From: CBDVAK01 sp965371945
GTDB lineage: Bacteria; Pseudomonadota; Gammaproteobacteria; Competibacterales; JAHEDQ01
Direction: 5' to 3'
DNA: 17,784 nucleotides
Assembly (NCBI GenBank): GCA_965371945.1
Contig: CBDVAK010000038.1
Location: forward strand, 1 to 17,784
The position numbers and the translations under genes are program-made. The number at the start of each line of letters is the position of its first letter. Position 1 is the stretch's first letter. Below the pieces are notes generated by a model. It was not told the DNA's origin. It made no database searches and saw only the letters and a list, made by a program, of their open reading frames with translations. Shown piece after piece: positions 1 through 6,211 of this stretch.

Positions 1-51
1 CAGGCGGGCGGAAGGACAAGCAAGCTGGTAACTTTGTTGAGAGAAATCGCC

Positions 52-483
52 TTAGCGTGCGCGCTCGGCCCACGCACCATTGTTGCCGTTGAAATTGAGA
101 AAGCGCTTGCTGGTAATAACCAGGGCACCGTAGTCCTGCACCTCCAGTTTCTGGATACTCTCCTGCTTGTAGAGTTGCAGCGGTCGCCAGGTTGGTGTGC
201 GTGATCCGTACCCGAGTATCCGCTCGGTGGTGACTACCACGGCGACTGCGTGACTCTGCGCTGTATTGCGAACTGACTCGTCGTTCCTGAGTTTCAGTTG
301 ATCGAAGCGATTGAACGGTATGTTGGCCACGATGACGCTGTCGTTGTCGCGGATCAGATAGAGTTCTTTGGGAACGTAGGTCGCGGATTCCTGATTCATC
401 GCGGAATAGGAGGGGACTGCTGCCACCGCAAACAGTGCTGCACATAGCGACACTGCAAGGATTCGCATTGACTGGCGGCGCAT
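52..483 (-). CDS. Small exported protein of unknown function with an internal 39-residue repeat
   Basis: I do not recognise the family. From the ATG at 483 the protein is 143 aa. It opens with a clear Sec-type signal peptide (MRRQSMR, then a hydrophobic stretch, probable cleavage after SYSA near residue 28), so it is predicted to be periplasmic or secreted. There is no lipobox and no second membrane segment. The mature part contains the same motif twice: VTTERILGY at residues 84-92 and ITSKRFLNF at 123-131. Each is followed by Trp exactly 11 residues after the Arg (W99 and W138), giving a 39-residue period. The motif loosely recalls the T-x-x-R-x-L strand of bacterial PH-like folds, which is an inference only. 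The ATG at 483 has AGGAG 9 nt upstream. A TTG at 516 would extend the protein by 11 residues and overlap the stop of the HDOD-GGDEF gene, but it has no clear ribosome binding site. Either way the two genes are likely cotranscribed. Confidence 0.75.
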   Translation of the reverse strand: MRRQSMRILAVSLCAALFAVAAVPSYSAMNQESATYVPKELYLIRDNDSVIVANIPFNRFDQLKLRNDESVRNTAQSHAVAVVVTTERILGYGSRTPTWRPLQLYKQESIQKLEVQDYGALVITSKRFLNFNGNNGAWAERAR

Positions 484-512
484 ACGCCGCTGCTCCTGCG
501 AGCCGATAGCCG

Positions 513-2129
513 TCAAGCTCGGCCCCCGGCCGACAACAGGGGTTTCAACAGGTGGGGAGAGGAATTTCTGGTGGCGATGTTGCCGTGGCAGGCAACCCGG
601 TTGCGCCCGCCATTCTTGGCCGCATAGACCGCCTGATCAGCTGCCCTGACCAGATCCAGTTCATCCTCGAAATCCGTGCCGTCGCCACTCGTTGCGGTAC
701 CGATAGACACTGTGACCCCGAGTTGTTCGCCCGAAGATATTTGCATGACAGTGTGGCGGAACGCTTCCAGAATACGTGTCGCAGCGGTGTGGCCGGCATC
801 GACATTGCTGCCGGGCAGCAGCGCTACGAACTCCTCGCCGCCATAGCGTGCAACGATGTCTGTATCCCGCATCGTTCTTTTCATCAGATCAGCCGCTCTG
901 CGCAATACTTCGTCTCCAGCCTGGTGGCCATAGTTGTCATTGACCAACTTGAAATGGTCCAGATCAACAAAAGCGACCGTCAACGGCCAGCCGTGATCTC
1001 TGGCGCGATTGAATTCTTCCTTGAGGACGTCATCCAGGTAGGCTCTGTTATAGAGTCCTGTCAGCCCATCCCTGCGGTTTTGCTCCTCCAGCTCCTTGGT
1101 GCGGGTCTCGAGCGACTGTGCGGTCTGGCTTAGCTGCTTGGCTTCGCGCATCGACTGCAGATTTCGGAGCATGAGAATTTCCTTGGCCTGGCCGAGTATG
1201 TGTTCGGTCAGATTGGGGTCTGCAATCTCGACGTCAAACAGGCTGGCGGTCACAGGCAGATCTTCGGTAACGGCGTCGAGAATGGTTGCCAGTTCGTCAT
1301 GGTCGATGTCCAGCAGTTCCTTCGCCATGAGTGCGGCCTCGGCCAAGGCGACTTCGCAGTCCTTGTGGAGCCAGATGTCAGAAATCCGGCTGCCAAGAGC
1401 AATGCAATAGACAGCCTGCTGGTCACTCGACCGGCTTTGCGCCGAGCCGGGATCGTGGCTGCCGGCCACCGCGGATTGCAGATGGGACGGCAGGTTCCAT
1501 TGTTCCATCAACCAGGCACCAACCAATGCATGGTCACAACCAAGGGCCTCTCGTTCCCGCCGGGTCAAATCGTCATGGTCCCGGCTGTCGGCTACCAGAG
1601 CGGAGTACTCGTCGGGAATCGCTTTGCTCAGTGCGAGCATCCCGATGTCCTGTAGCAGACCGGCCAGAAAGATGTCCTCCAGAGCGTCAAATTTCAGGCG
1701 CTGCGCGATAACGCGCGCCGCTACTGCTGAACTCAGCGAGCGCCGCCAATAACAGCCATAGTCCATGGTGCCTTTGTCTTGAGAATCGGACAGCGATTTC
1801 ACCAGAGAGAAGCTGAGTGCCAGAGTCAGCGCCCCGTCAAGTCCCAGCAGCATCAGCGCTTGTCTGAGATTCTGGGTTTTGCGTTGCCTGGCGTAGAATG
1901 GTGAATTGGCGACCCTCAGGATTTTTGCGGCCAGCGCGGGGTCAACATTCACGACGTCAGCGACATCACCCATGCTGGCCTGATTGGACTGACCGAGTTC
2001 AATCATTTTCGTCGCGACCCCGGGTGGGCTCGGCAGGTCAGTGCAAAGCTTGAGTTTTGCTTTGAGCTCCGGGTTCAGACGTGGCATCGCTTCAAGATCC
2101 TTGATCAGGGGGGTCGCTACCTGCGACAA
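513..2129 (-). CDS. HDOD-GGDEF protein, predicted active diguanylate cyclase
   Basis: Predicted cytoplasmic signalling protein that makes c-di-GMP from two GTP. In the 538-aa reading, residues about 20-225 form an HDOD domain. The usual HD phosphohydrolase pair is replaced by Gln-Asp (QDIG at 160-163), so this part should be a non-catalytic sensor or partner-binding domain. A charged helical linker (about 315-352) leads into the GGDEF domain (about 353-515). The domain has the metal-binding Asp in FVDLDHF (D389), the catalytic GGEEF at 430-434, and a product-inhibition I-site RDTD at 421-424 exactly five residues before GGEEF. No transmembrane segment is seen. The start is uncertain: TTG at 2129 has poor upstream signals, while ATG at 2087 (residue 15) has AAGGA 10 nt upstream and may be the true start. 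It lies downstream of flgM-flgN on the same strand, where Pseudomonas has the PilZ protein FlgZ, so a motility-linked c-di-GMP role is inferred. Confidence 0.9.
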   Translation of the reverse strand: MSQVATPLIKDLEAMPRLNPELKAKLKLCTDLPSPPGVATKMIELGQSNQASMGDVADVVNVDPALAAKILRVANSPFYARQRKTQNLRQALMLLGLDGALTLALSFSLVKSLSDSQDKGTMDYGCYWRRSLSSAVAARVIAQRLKFDALEDIFLAGLLQDIGMLALSKAIPDEYSALVADSRDHDDLTRREREALGCDHALVGAWLMEQWNLPSHLQSAVAGSHDPGSAQSRSSDQQAVYCIALGSRISDIWLHKDCEVALAEAALMAKELLDIDHDELATILDAVTEDLPVTASLFDVEIADPNLTEHILGQAKEILMLRNLQSMREAKQLSQTAQSLETRTKELEEQNRRDGLTGLYNRAYLDDVLKEEFNRARDHGWPLTVAFVDLDHFKLVNDNYGHQAGDEVLRRAADLMKRTMRDTDIVARYGGEEFVALLPGSNVDAGHTAATRILEAFRHTVMQISSGEQLGVTVSIGTATSGDGTDFEDELDLVRAADQAVYAAKNGGRNRVACHGNIATRNSSPHLLKPLLSAGGRA

Positions 2130-2430
2130 ACAGGCTGACTATCAGCCTTGATCTGTTTCCAGGAAATCAGCTTAGCGCAGATTCTGTTTACGTGAATCTG
2201 GAAACCGGCTTGTAGTGCGTAAGCAATTTCCGCTTGTGTCCCACGCCGTTTCCGAGTCGGTCGCAAAACGGTCCATCGGGTGGGGCAATAGATAGCTTTG
2301 AAAGCCTGTGCCGGAGGGCATTGGTGGCTCCCATATGGCGCCGCCAATTGACAAGTCCTGTGTGATTGCAGCCAGGGAAAGCTCTGTGTTTTTTGCTACA
2401 GCGTGTGGAATTCAGCCGCGGTCCCCGGTG
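2130..2430. other. Intergenic region between flgN and the HDOD-GGDEF gene
   Basis: A 301-nt stretch with no convincing gene. The short minus-strand frames here lack ribosome binding sites and family resemblance. The one structure I can point to is an inverted repeat on the minus strand, ATTGGCGGC at 2348-2340 and GCCACCAAT at 2328-2320, an 8-of-9 bp stem with an 11-nt loop and no following T-run. Just after the flgN stop there is also a small GGTG-TAA-CACC hairpin. I see no sigma-28 or sigma-54 consensus for the HDOD-GGDEF gene. It may be read through from the flgM promoter or have a housekeeping promoter I cannot identify by eye. Confidence 0.5.
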
Positions 2431-2928
2431 TTACACCTCAGCGATCGCTCGAGTGATGCTTGCAGGTGCGGGCTGCGCGTTGGGGCCATAGGTACTGGCT
2501 GTCAGATCCTGCTCCTGACCACGCCAGATGGCGATGAAGGTTTCCACAAGATTGCGGCTCAGATGGATGGTGGCACCATTGCGTCGATTGAGCCTGTGGA
2601 CCTCGCGGGTTGACTTGACGACTCTGTCCCAGCGGCTTTTCAAAAGTGCAGCCTGTTCCGCATGCAAGGTGTCGAAGAGCTGCTCCATGGTCTGAAGTGG
2701 CTGGTCACCACGTTGCAGGTTCAAGAACTCGCGGCGCAAGCAGTCTAACTCCGAGAGCCGGGTCAGAGACGCGTCCTTGTCAGCGACCACGTCTGTAAGC
2801 TCTGGAGCAGAGGATGACTTGAGTAGCTGATACTCCTGATCCAGTGTCTTGACGAGATGTTCGAGGATGCTGGCGATCTCGTCGAGCAACACGACAAGTG
2901 CATCTGCGGCAGGGGTAGTGGAAGTCAT
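2431..2928 (-). CDS. flgN: FlgN, export chaperone for FlgK and FlgL
   Basis: A 165-aa all-helical cytoplasmic protein. FlgN binds the C-termini of the hook-filament junction proteins FlgK and FlgL and delivers them to the flagellar export apparatus. The C-terminal part carries the family signature: an Asn-rich turn (NRRNGATI at about residues 116-123), a helix, then the TYGPNAQ segment near 146-152. The length is close to family norms. Its ATG overlaps the flgM stop (shared bases 2925-2928) and has no strong ribosome binding site of its own, which suggests translational coupling to flgM. The clients, FlgK and FlgL, are encoded in the same window on the opposite strand. Confidence 0.88.
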   Translation of the reverse strand: MTSTTPAADALVVLLDEIASILEHLVKTLDQEYQLLKSSSAPELTDVVADKDASLTRLSELDCLRREFLNLQRGDQPLQTMEQLFDTLHAEQAALLKSRWDRVVKSTREVHRLNRRNGATIHLSRNLVETFIAIWRGQEQDLTASTYGPNAQPAPASITRAIAEV

Positions 2929-3242
2929 CGACCAAATACTTCGGTTTCTTGGGTGACCAGGTTGTTTGCGAGGCTGCGTAGATCCACCCGGTAGTCGCCA
3001 CTCTGAATCGCAGCGCGTAGCCGCTCGACGTTTGCGACGTCCAGTGGGGCAATCCCGTTGGTGTCAGCAGCCATTTGCTGCTGCAGGCGCATACTTCCAT
3101 GCAGAGATACGCTGCTGCTCGTCCCTTGATGAGCCCTGGCCTGGTCAGATTGCGGACTGTTTGGAGCTGGCGCTTTGCCGCCGGACCGTGCATTTTCCGC
3201 CACGGGGGACCTTTCGTGGAGCTTACTGATTCCGATATTCAT
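2925..3242 (-). CDS. flgM: FlgM, anti-sigma-28 factor
   Basis: A 105-aa protein that binds sigma-28 (FliA) and keeps late flagellar genes off until the hook is finished and FlgM is exported. The N-terminal half is low in complexity and rich in Ser, Gln, Ala and Gly (about residues 10-50), as expected of the disordered export region. The C-terminal half (about 65-98, VANVERLRAAIQSGDYRVD and onward) matches the sigma-binding helices of the family. The start at 3242 is supported by AAGGTGA about 5-8 nt upstream. A longer frame to 3272 would begin at the transcription start expected from the sigma-28 promoter at 3280-3306, so it is rejected. FlgM is therefore likely under sigma-28 autoregulation, with additional readthrough from flgA. 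The stop overlaps the flgN start. Confidence 0.92.
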   Translation of the reverse strand: MNIGISKLHERSPVAENARSGGKAPAPNSPQSDQARAHQGTSSSVSLHGSMRLQQQMAADTNGIAPLDVANVERLRAAIQSGDYRVDLRSLANNLVTQETEVFGR

Positions 3243-3279
3243 GAGATCACCTTGAAGCGACTCTACTATCAACTTTCAA

Positions 3280-3306
3280 GTATCGGCCGGTTCCGGCCAG
3301 ACTTTA
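3280..3306 (-). promoter_or_regulatory. Sigma-28 (FliA) promoter of flgMN
   Basis: On the minus strand TAAAGTCT (3306-3299) is followed by an 11-nt spacer and GCCGATAC (3287-3280), against the FliA consensus TAAAGTTT-N11-GCCGATAA: one mismatch in each box and exact spacing. Transcription would start near 3273, giving a leader of about 30 nt ahead of the flgM ATG at 3242. The spacer and box edge hold an inverted repeat, GGCCGG-TT-CCGGCC on the plus strand at 3285-3298. Confidence 0.88.
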
Positions 3307-3361
3307 GGGAAATCCTGATCTATCCGTAAACTGATGCGCTGGTTGCCGGAGCCCACAGCAG

Positions 3362-3397
3362 TGACGACCTGCCAAGCCAGTTTCGAAGGCGTCGTCA
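3362..3397 (-). other. Hairpin at the 3' end of flgA
   Basis: TGACGAC at 3362-3368 and GTCGTCA at 3391-3397 form a perfect 7-bp inverted repeat that includes the flgA stop codon. An inner GCC/GGC pairing could extend the stem to 10 bp with a 2-nt bulge. No T-run follows on the minus strand, so a classical intrinsic terminator is not supported. It could stabilise or process the flgA 3' end, or dampen readthrough into flgM. Confidence 0.4.
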
Positions 3398-4120
3398 TCG
3401 TACTACCCTGATGGTGCGGTCCGGTTGCAGGCGGCCTTGAACCACGCGCCTTGAGCTGAGATTGCGAGCTCTCACAATTTGGCCGGCAGCGGCCTCGTTT
3501 AGCATTTCTCCCGCCGCGCTTACCTCCATGCCTCCGGCGCTGACCACCAGTGTGACCCGGTCACCTCGTTGCACCAGTGGTTTGGCTTCGAGCATTGACG
3601 GATTGATGACGGTGCCCATAGGGACTCCCCGTTTCAATCGCATACCTTCAAACTTCTTCGGGTCTTCCAGGTAACCGCGGTAAAGCGTACCCAGATCCCG
3701 TTGCGACCAAGTCACTGATTGAGGCGTAATCTCGAATCCGCGTTCAAGGCGGCGAGCGGCGACGATGACGTCGCGGATAATGCTCACACGGGCCGATGTG
3801 TAGACCTGCCAGGCTTTCGGGCCCGGGCATCTCACTCCCACCGTGATATTGCCTGCCGTTCTGCCGTTTGGTGGCAGGAAGCCCACCAGAGGCTCACCAC
3901 AGGAGTGCACCTGTAAACGCGAGTCGAGGCGCGCAACGGTAATTTCAGCCTTTCCCTTGCTACCTTCGTGAAGCTCGGTCAGAAAACGGACGGCCTCTGC
4001 CTGAATATTCGTGATCGCGGGCGTTCCGGTCGCAAGCCCCGGACACGCCAAGAAAATGACGAGGGCCAAAGGCAGGATGCTCTGTCGGCGCTGGTTTGGC
4101 ATTCGAATATTTTGGTGCAT
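3395..4120 (-). CDS. flgA: FlgA, periplasmic P-ring assembly chaperone
   Basis: Exported periplasmic protein that helps FlgI polymerise into the P-ring. From the ATG at 4120 it is 241 aa. A basic stretch (NQRRQ) precedes a hydrophobic core, with probable signal-peptide cleavage after GLATG. The N-terminal domain has two cysteines in the family positions, VHSCGEPL and GVRCPGPKAWQVY, which could form a disulphide. The C-terminal SAF-type domain is visible in the R-x-L-x-x-G-x-x-I (RRLERGFEI), KRGVPMGTVI and QRGDRVTLV segments. The length is typical for long-form FlgA. The start is uncertain: TTG at 4135 and ATG at 4102 are in frame, and AAGG lies only 2 nt before the ATG at 4120. A sigma-54 promoter lies about 70 nt upstream, and the gene diverges from flgB. 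Confidence 0.88.
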   Translation of the reverse strand: MHQNIRMPNQRRQSILPLALVIFLACPGLATGTPAITNIQAEAVRFLTELHEGSKGKAEITVARLDSRLQVHSCGEPLVGFLPPNGRTAGNITVGVRCPGPKAWQVYTSARVSIIRDVIVAARRLERGFEITPQSVTWSQRDLGTLYRGYLEDPKKFEGMRLKRGVPMGTVINPSMLEAKPLVQRGDRVTLVVSAGGMEVSAAGEMLNEAAAGQIVRARNLSSRRVVQGRLQPDRTIRVVR

Positions 4121-4198
4121 TACCTTGGTATTCAATTGGCTATGGTTGTTCCGACACTGTCAGGAAAACGACTGTTTCGGTCCTCGATATTGCCCATA

Positions 4199-4214
4199 TG
4201 CAGCCGGCGTGCCA
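4199..4214 (-). promoter_or_regulatory. Sigma-54 promoter of flgA
   Basis: On the minus strand TGGCACG-CCGG-CTGCA runs from 4214 to 4199. It matches the sigma-54 consensus TGGCACG-N4-TTGCA with one mismatch, and the invariant GG and GC are separated by exactly 10 nt. Transcription would start near 4188, giving a leader of roughly 55-70 nt depending on the flgA start chosen. Sigma-54 control of early flagellar genes is standard in Pseudomonas and Vibrio, through FleQ or FlrA/FlrC-type activators that are not in this window. Confidence 0.8.
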
Positions 4215-4298
4215 CATCCGTATCGAGGAGCGGGCCAGTGATAGGCCGTAACCCGTTGGACACGGTCCCGAGGTCTGGGTGGCGCATGCCGGGGGTGT

Positions 4299-4350
4299 CG
4301 GCGGCAAGGATGCCGCCGTCAAGCCTACATGGACGTATTCACGGCGTCCC
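4299..4350 (+). repeat. Dispersed stem-loop repeat, copy 1
   Basis: About 50 nt found again at 17663-17713, with roughly 45 of 50 positions alike. It begins with a perfect 8-bp stem (CGGCGGCA at 4299-4306, loop AGGA, TGCCGCCG at 4311-4318). A conserved tail follows, containing AGCCTACA and GTATTCACGGCG. A second small stem, GGACG/CGTCC (4331-4335 with 4345-4349), encloses the TATTCACGG loop. The copy sits in the flgA/flgB intergenic region, between the two sigma-54 promoters. It is non-coding and resembles palindromic intergenic repeats I recall from other gammaproteobacteria. Its mobility or function is unknown, and orientation is assigned arbitrarily. Confidence 0.8.
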
Positions 4351-4444
4351 CCTGCATGTGCTACCCGGACCGAACCCTGCAGATTGCGGACGAAGGGTTA
4401 CACACCCGGTGAAATCAATGGCAAAGATTGCCGCCGGGCGGAAA

Positions 4445-4461
4445 GGGCTTGCCGCAAGCCC
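4445..4461. other. Short inverted repeat upstream of the flgB promoter
   Basis: GGGCTTG-CCG-CAAGCCC is a perfect 7-bp inverted repeat about 85 nt upstream of the flgB sigma-54 promoter. It could be a hairpin or a dimeric activator site in the usual upstream-activator range. It does not match a FleQ or NtrC box that I know. A weaker inverted repeat, GGCAA-AGA-TTGCC, lies just upstream at 4420-4432. Apart from these, the repeat and the two promoters, I see nothing in the flgA-flgB gap. Confidence 0.4.
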
Positions 4462-4530
4462 CCTCGCCGGCAACCTCAAGATGTCACCTGGAAATATGAA
4501 ACAATATGATAATCAAGTGGATAGCATCGG

Positions 4531-4546
4531 TGGCACGCGCTGTGCT
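4531..4546 (+). promoter_or_regulatory. Sigma-54 promoter of the flgB operon
   Basis: TGGCACG-CGCT-GTGCT matches the sigma-54 consensus TGGCACG-N4-TTGCT with one mismatch, and GG and GC are spaced by exactly 10 nt. The predicted start is near 4558, leaving a leader of about 55 nt before the flgB ATG at 4614. It is the only strong promoter upstream of the flgBCDEFGHIJ run, so it probably drives the whole hook-basal body operon. Confidence 0.85.
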
Positions 4547-4613
4547 GAGGGGCATGCCAAGTGACACTGGATTGAGCCAGTGAGCATTGATGGATCTGGC
4601 GGGAGGTTGCCAC

Positions 4614-5006
4614 ATGACACATGCATTCGACAGCGTACTGGGACTCAACATCCGCGCGCTGCAATTGCGCGGCGAGCGCAGTCAGTTGCTGGCATCGAAC
4701 ATCGCCAATGCCGACACGCCGAACTTCCTGGCCCGTGACCTGGATTTCAAGGCCGTGCTGGCGATGCAGCAGGGTCAGCGCACGGTCGCCATGCAGGTGA
4801 CACGTGTCGGGCACATGGGCGCATCTTCTTCGCAATCAAACCGGGTGATGTACCGACAGCCCAGCCAGCCGTCCGCCGATGGAAACACGGTGGAGATACA
4901 GCTCGAGAAGTCCTCATTCACCGAGAACGCGGTTGCCTACCAGGCCCAGTTGACTTTCCTGAAGAGTCAGTTTGGTCGCCTCCTTACCGCGTTCAGGGGT
5001 GAATGA
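4614..5006 (+). CDS. flgB: FlgB, proximal rod protein
   Basis: A 130-aa rod subunit located at the base of the rod near the MS-ring, exported by the flagellar type III system without a cleaved signal. The N-terminal rod motif is clear (SQLLASNIANADTPNF at about residues 23-38). The C-terminal helix (ENAVAYQAQLTFLKSQFGRLLTA) is the matching packing helix of rod and hook proteins. The ATG at 4614 has GGGAGG 7 nt upstream. An in-frame TTG at 4587 would add nine residues without a ribosome binding site and is not preferred. The stop overlaps the flgC start in an ATGA arrangement. It is the first gene after the sigma-54 promoter. Confidence 0.95.
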   Translation: MTHAFDSVLGLNIRALQLRGERSQLLASNIANADTPNFLARDLDFKAVLAMQQGQRTVAMQVTRVGHMGASSSQSNRVMYRQPSQPSADGNTVEIQLEKSSFTENAVAYQAQLTFLKSQFGRLLTAFRGE

Positions 5007-5422
5007 CCGTGGCTTTGGGTGACATCTTCGGGGTGACGGCATCGGCATTGCTGGCGCAGCAAGTGCGACTCGATACCACCGCAAGCAATCTGGCCAACGC
5101 CGATACCGCCTCAACCACCGCCGAGACCGCGTACCGGGCTCGTGAGCCGGTTTTCGCCGCCATACTCGATCGCTTCGACCGCAAAGGCAGCGGATCCGGA
5201 GTTCGCGTCCTTGACGTCGTCGAGCGGGATCGGCCCCTGCGGCTCGAGTATCGGCCAGCACATCCCCTGGCCAATGAAGAAGGCTACGTCTATCTACCGA
5301 ACATCGATGCGGTCGAGGAGATGGCAAACATGATCTCCGCATCGCGCTCGTTCGAGACCAATGTTGAAGTACTGAATACCACCAAGCGGTTGCTGTTGCG
5401 CACGCTTTCTCTGGCCGAATAG
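5003..5422 (+). CDS. flgC: FlgC, proximal rod protein
   Basis: A 139-aa rod subunit that stacks with FlgB and FlgF between the MS-ring and the distal rod. The N-terminal rod signature is present (LDTTASNLANADTAS at about residues 23-37), and the C-terminal coiled segment (EMANMISASRSFETNVEVLNTTKRLL) is typical. The length fits the family (about 134-150 aa). Its ATG shares ATGA with the flgB stop, so translation is probably coupled. flgD follows after a 24-nt gap. Confidence 0.95.
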   Translation: MTVALGDIFGVTASALLAQQVRLDTTASNLANADTASTTAETAYRAREPVFAAILDRFDRKGSGSGVRVLDVVERDRPLRLEYRPAHPLANEEGYVYLPNIDAVEEMANMISASRSFETNVEVLNTTKRLLLRTLSLAE

Positions 5423-5446
5423 CGCAATTTCCAGGAGTTTACATCA

Positions 5447-6121
5447 ATGGTTACGATCACCGCAGACAACACGATCTCGCAGCTTGGCCTGGGCACGCGG
5501 GATACCGGAGTCTCCGAGCCGGCCGGCGGCCTGGGGCAGTCCGATTTTCTCGAGATCATGTTGGCACAGATTCAGAATCAGGACCCTCTCAATCCCATGG
5601 ACGGTGCCGACTTCCTCGGCCAGTTGGCGCAGTTCAGCACCGTGGACGGCGTGCAGTCGCTTGGTCGCTCCTTCGATGAGTTGTCGCAGACCTTGACATC
5701 CACACAGGCTTTGCAAGCTTCCAGTCTGGTCGGGCGTTCGGTCCTGGTCGAATCTGCCGCAGGACAGTTTGATGGCAGCCAGCTCCGCGGCGCCGTTGAT
5801 GTACCAGTCGGCATCGATGGCATGGTGCTGCAAATCAGGGACACGACGGGGCAATTGATCCACAGCCAGTCGATCCCGGTTGCGGGTGATGGCCGCGCAG
5901 CCTTTGCATGGGACGGGACTACGACCGAAGGCTCACGGGTTCCGGCGGGTGTTTACCAGGTGTCGGTGAGCGGTGTGTCGGAGGGTCAGAACACGGCATT
6001 GACGACCTATGTTCGCGCCAATGTGGAAAGTGTAACCCTGGGCCGGGGCGGCGATGGAACGGTCCTGAATCTCGCCGGTCTCGGGATCAGGCCCCTCAAC
6101 AGTGTGGAAGAGATCCTCTAG
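5447..6121 (+). CDS. flgD: FlgD, hook cap (scaffold) protein
   Basis: A 224-aa protein that caps the growing hook and guides FlgE assembly. It is exported and later replaced by FlgK. The N-terminal segment (about 28-65) has the family signature QSDFLEIMLAQIQNQDPLNP and then the QLAQFSTVDGVQSL helix. The second half forms the FlgD Ig/tudor-like hybrid region, with the diagnostic FAWDGTTTEGSRVPAGVYQV stretch at about 155-174. The start is supported by CAGGAG 9 nt upstream. The length is typical. A 90-nt gap separates it from flgE. Confidence 0.95.
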   Translation: MVTITADNTISQLGLGTRDTGVSEPAGGLGQSDFLEIMLAQIQNQDPLNPMDGADFLGQLAQFSTVDGVQSLGRSFDELSQTLTSTQALQASSLVGRSVLVESAAGQFDGSQLRGAVDVPVGIDGMVLQIRDTTGQLIHSQSIPVAGDGRAAFAWDGTTTEGSRVPAGVYQVSVSGVSEGQNTALTTYVRANVESVTLGRGGDGTVLNLAGLGIRPLNSVEEIL

Positions 6122-6211
6122 GGAAGCTCCGCATGATTCCGGACAAGCCGGACGGGGGGAGTTTTCCGTTGACAGCCCCTTTCGAATTTCAATCAGACAA
6201 GGAGTAACGAT

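Noticed and set aside
2117..2347. Minus-strand open frame of 76 aa in the flgN/HDOD-GGDEF gap
   Set aside because: It has no ribosome binding site and no recognisable family, has an irregular composition, and overlaps the start of the HDOD-GGDEF gene.
2130..2430. Possible c-di-GMP riboswitch ahead of the cyclase gene
   Set aside because: A few CCTCCGG and CAAAGC fragments recall the GEMM motif, but the conserved core order and paired helices are not there.
3243..3272. N-terminal extension of flgM
   Set aside because: It would begin at the predicted sigma-28 transcription start and leave no leader, while the ATG at 3242 has a good ribosome binding site.
4587..4613. TTG-started extension of flgB
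   Set aside because: There is no ribosome binding site, and GGGAGG 7 nt before the ATG at 4614 decides the start.
6169..6174. TTGACA upstream of flgE as a sigma-70 -35 box
   Set aside because: No acceptable -10 box is found at 16-18 nt spacing, and flgE is probably transcribed with flgBCD.
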